The notes under the pieces: generated by a model | Seen by the model: the letters and a program-made list of their open reading frames with translations, nothing else | Database searches by the model: none | What the model was told of the DNA's origin: nothing | Shown: in pieces, positions 6,729 through 6,848 of the stretch | Layout of the letters: each line of letters opens with the position of its first letter | Numbering within the stretch: the stretch's first letter is position 1 | Source of the DNA: Bacteroidota bacterium | Lineage (GTDB): Bacteria > Zhuqueibacterota > Zhuqueibacteria > Zhuqueibacterales > Geothermadaptataceae | NCBI GenBank assembly: GCA_011375275.1 | Contig: DRLW01000268.1 | Span: forward strand, 1-6,848 | Direction: 5' to 3' | DNA length: 6,848 bases | Made by a program: the position numbers and the translations under genes

Positions 6729-6848
6729 TCATCTCAGACTTTTTCGCTGGCATACATTTGTAACCTCTTCCTGCCCGTTCATGTTGCTGAGGCTGGAATG
6801 CCCGCTGGCTGTTGCTCGGTCCGGTCGCGGAACAGCAGCATTTCTGCG

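Larger units (their letters stand above)
6333..6848. other. Non-coding region upstream of the hflX operon
   Basis: About 516 bases with no convincing gene on either strand. The first 200 bases next to hflX (6333-6533) must hold the operon promoter if transcription starts here. The most AT-rich part, around 6405-6475, contains TATAAA on the minus strand (6418-6423), but no good -35 hexamer stands 16-18 bases further upstream, so no promoter is called. The middle is occupied by the two-hairpin repeat and the fragment after it. At 6657-6676 there is a short direct repeat of GGTCTGGT. At the right edge a 23-codon minus-strand frame (to a TGA ending at 6779) is open from the boundary and could be the tail of an unseen gene, but it is too short to judge. 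Confidence 0.6.

Noticed and set aside
6779..6848. Minus-strand frame open at the right edge ending in ...FRDRTEQQPAGIPASAT
   Set aside because: It could be the tail of an upstream gene, but 23 codons with other frames also open at the edge is not enough to call it.

Overview
The window is a compact, single-strand gene cluster read right to left (minus strand) from a non-coding region at the right end. In transcription order it encodes: an HflX-type ribosome-associated GTPase; a sigma-54-dependent transcriptional activator with a degenerate receiver domain; a secreted beta-propeller protein with two-component-regulator-type repeats; the RarA/MgsA replication-recombination ATPase; and the N-terminal part of an LptD/OstA-like outer-membrane LPS-assembly protein, which runs off the left edge. 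Gaps are short (41-base overlap, 44, 49 and 3 bases), so the five genes look like one transcription unit.

Organism: the LptD-like protein and the signal-peptide-bearing propeller point to a Gram-negative (diderm) bacterium. The style of the LptD N-terminus and the stand-alone propeller with a sigma-54 regulator beside it resemble the Bacteroidetes/Calditrichota/KSB1-type (FCB) lineages. That placement is inference, since no rRNA or other strong marker is present. Base composition is moderately GC-rich and even across the genes. Three of the five genes appear to use non-ATG starts (TTG, GTG, TTG), each supported by an upstream Shine-Dalgarno match.

Layout: 1-478 lptD-like N-terminus (partial); 482-1831 rarA; 1881-3596 propeller protein; 3641-5011 sigma-54 activator; 4971-6287 (possibly to 6332) hflX; 6333-6848 no convincing gene, but a 103-bp two-hairpin inverted-repeat element (6534-6636) and what looks like a fragment of a second copy (6697-6728).

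How the parts may fit together: HflX (stressed-ribosome rescue), RarA (stalled forks) and LptD (envelope assembly) are housekeeping or stress functions. The regulator and propeller form the unusual core. The regulator keeps a complete AAA+ engine, including GAFTGA, and a Fis-type DNA-binding end. Its receiver has lost the acidic pair and carries glutamate where the phosphorylated aspartate should be. This suggests phosphorylation-independent or constitutive control. No histidine kinase is present in the window.
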